Assembly (NCBI GenBank): GCA_035630195.1
Contig: DASQLD010000184.1
Span: 1-32,764, forward strand
DNA from: DASQDN01 sp035630195
Lineage (GTDB): Bacteria; Acidobacteriota; Terriglobia; Bryobacterales; Bryobacteraceae
DNA: 32,764 nt
Direction of reading: 5' to 3'
A program made the translations under genes and the position numbers. Every line of letters begins with the position of its first letter. The first letter of the stretch is position 1. The notes under the pieces were generated by a model. It was not told the DNA's origin. It saw nothing but the letters and a program-made list of their open reading frames with translations, and did no database searches. Below are positions 32,441-32,764 of the stretch, in pieces.

Positions 32441-32764
32441 TGATGTTGAAATATATCGCTGTGTTGTTCATCGGAGCCGCCATTGCGCAGACTCCACAAA
32501 AAGCTCCGCCTGAGCAACCGATTCCTTACAGCCATAAGAAGCACGTTGGCGAACTGAAGCTGAAATGCAACATGTGCCATCCGAACAAGGATCCGGGTGA
32601 AATCATGGGAATTCCCCAGGCCCAGGTTTGCATGGGGTGTCACGCTGCTGTGAAGACGGACAGCCCGGCAATTCAAAAGCTTACGGAATTTGCGAAAGCT
32701 AAACGTGAGATCCGATGGGCGCGTATTTACCAGATTCCGACGTATGTGATGTTCAGCCACAAGG
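32440..32764 (+). CDS. Multihaem cytochrome c, N-terminal fragment
   Basis: The gene runs off the window. The ATG at 32440 overlaps the GMC stop as TGATG. 108 residues are visible: a signal segment (YIAVLFIGAAIAQ), then two haem sites (CNMCH at 43-47, CMGCH at 64-68) and further His residues (YSHKKH at 30-35, FSHK at the end) likely used as distal ligands. The pattern is like cytochrome c7/class III multihaem proteins. It probably accepts electrons from the GMC dehydrogenase. Confidence 0.85.
   Translation, partial: MMLKYIAVLFIGAAIAQTPQKAPPEQPIPYSHKKHVGELKLKCNMCHPNKDPGEIMGIPQAQVCMGCHAAVKTDSPAIQKLTEFAKAKREIRWARIYQIPTYVMFSHK

Noticed and set aside
1..32764. Mobile elements, prophage, CRISPR or attachment sites
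   Set aside because: No transposase, integrase, phage protein, repeat-spacer array or long terminal repeats were seen on either strand.

Overview
The window looks like a chromosome segment from an Acidobacteriota bacterium, most likely close to Solibacter/Bryobacter. This is inferred from gene content, not from a marker gene. The pointers are Ser/Thr kinases fused to TPR tails, a PadR regulator with a very large FtsX/MacB-type (ADOP-like) permease, a BlaI/M56 pair with a GWxTD domain, three PEP-CTERM surface proteins, a DUF4185-like protein, and secreted proteins with HEWGTF or FSGTW motifs. I see no tRNA, rRNA, CRISPR array, phage gene or transposase.

Layout. 1-2260 (minus): the start of a secreted PQQ-type beta-propeller gene, just downstream of a Ser/Thr kinase-TPR gene. 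2259-3710 (plus): Ku and an HNH nuclease, a possible double-strand-break repair pair without a visible LigD. 3697-6695 (minus): PadR plus the ADOP-type permease. 6815-12419 (plus): DUF1697, DinB-like, BlaI, M56-GWxTD and a secreted S9 peptidase; several of these genes appear to be transcribed without a 5' leader. 12534-13988: guaB. 14025-20402: a frameshifted monooxygenase, three PEP-CTERM proteins, a second kinase-TPR protein, and a DUF4185-like gene broken by three indels. 20508-24195 (plus): a membrane/coiled-coil gene broken by a 14-bp tandem duplication, an ankyrin-repeat protein and a secreted esterase. 24196-24543: a gap with a hairpin, a predicted promoter, a three-way-junction RNA candidate and an unlisted 50-residue membrane protein. 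24544-27904 (minus): an ECF sigma factor, its zinc-finger/FecR-like anti-sigma factor and two secreted proteins, arranged as an operon. 28006-28835 (plus): an RRM RNA-binding protein and an unknown protein. 28874-30116 (minus): a frameshifted VOC protein and a secreted FSGTW protein. 30202-32764 (plus): a gluconate-2-dehydrogenase-like subunit 3, a GMC flavoprotein and the start of a multihaem cytochrome c, probably a periplasmic sugar or alcohol dehydrogenase complex.

The main themes are signal transduction (two kinases, ECF/anti-sigma, BlaI/M56, PadR), protein export and surface display, and periplasmic oxidation. The items most worth following up are the promoter / structured RNA / small membrane protein unit at 24248-24536, the Ku-HNH pair with its unusual Ku insertion, the BlaI operator that overlaps its own leaderless promoter, and the 14-bp duplication that splits the gene at 20508-21466. 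Four genes carry simple indels, while about 27 kb of other coding sequence reads intact. Decay and residual sequencing error cannot be separated from this sequence alone.
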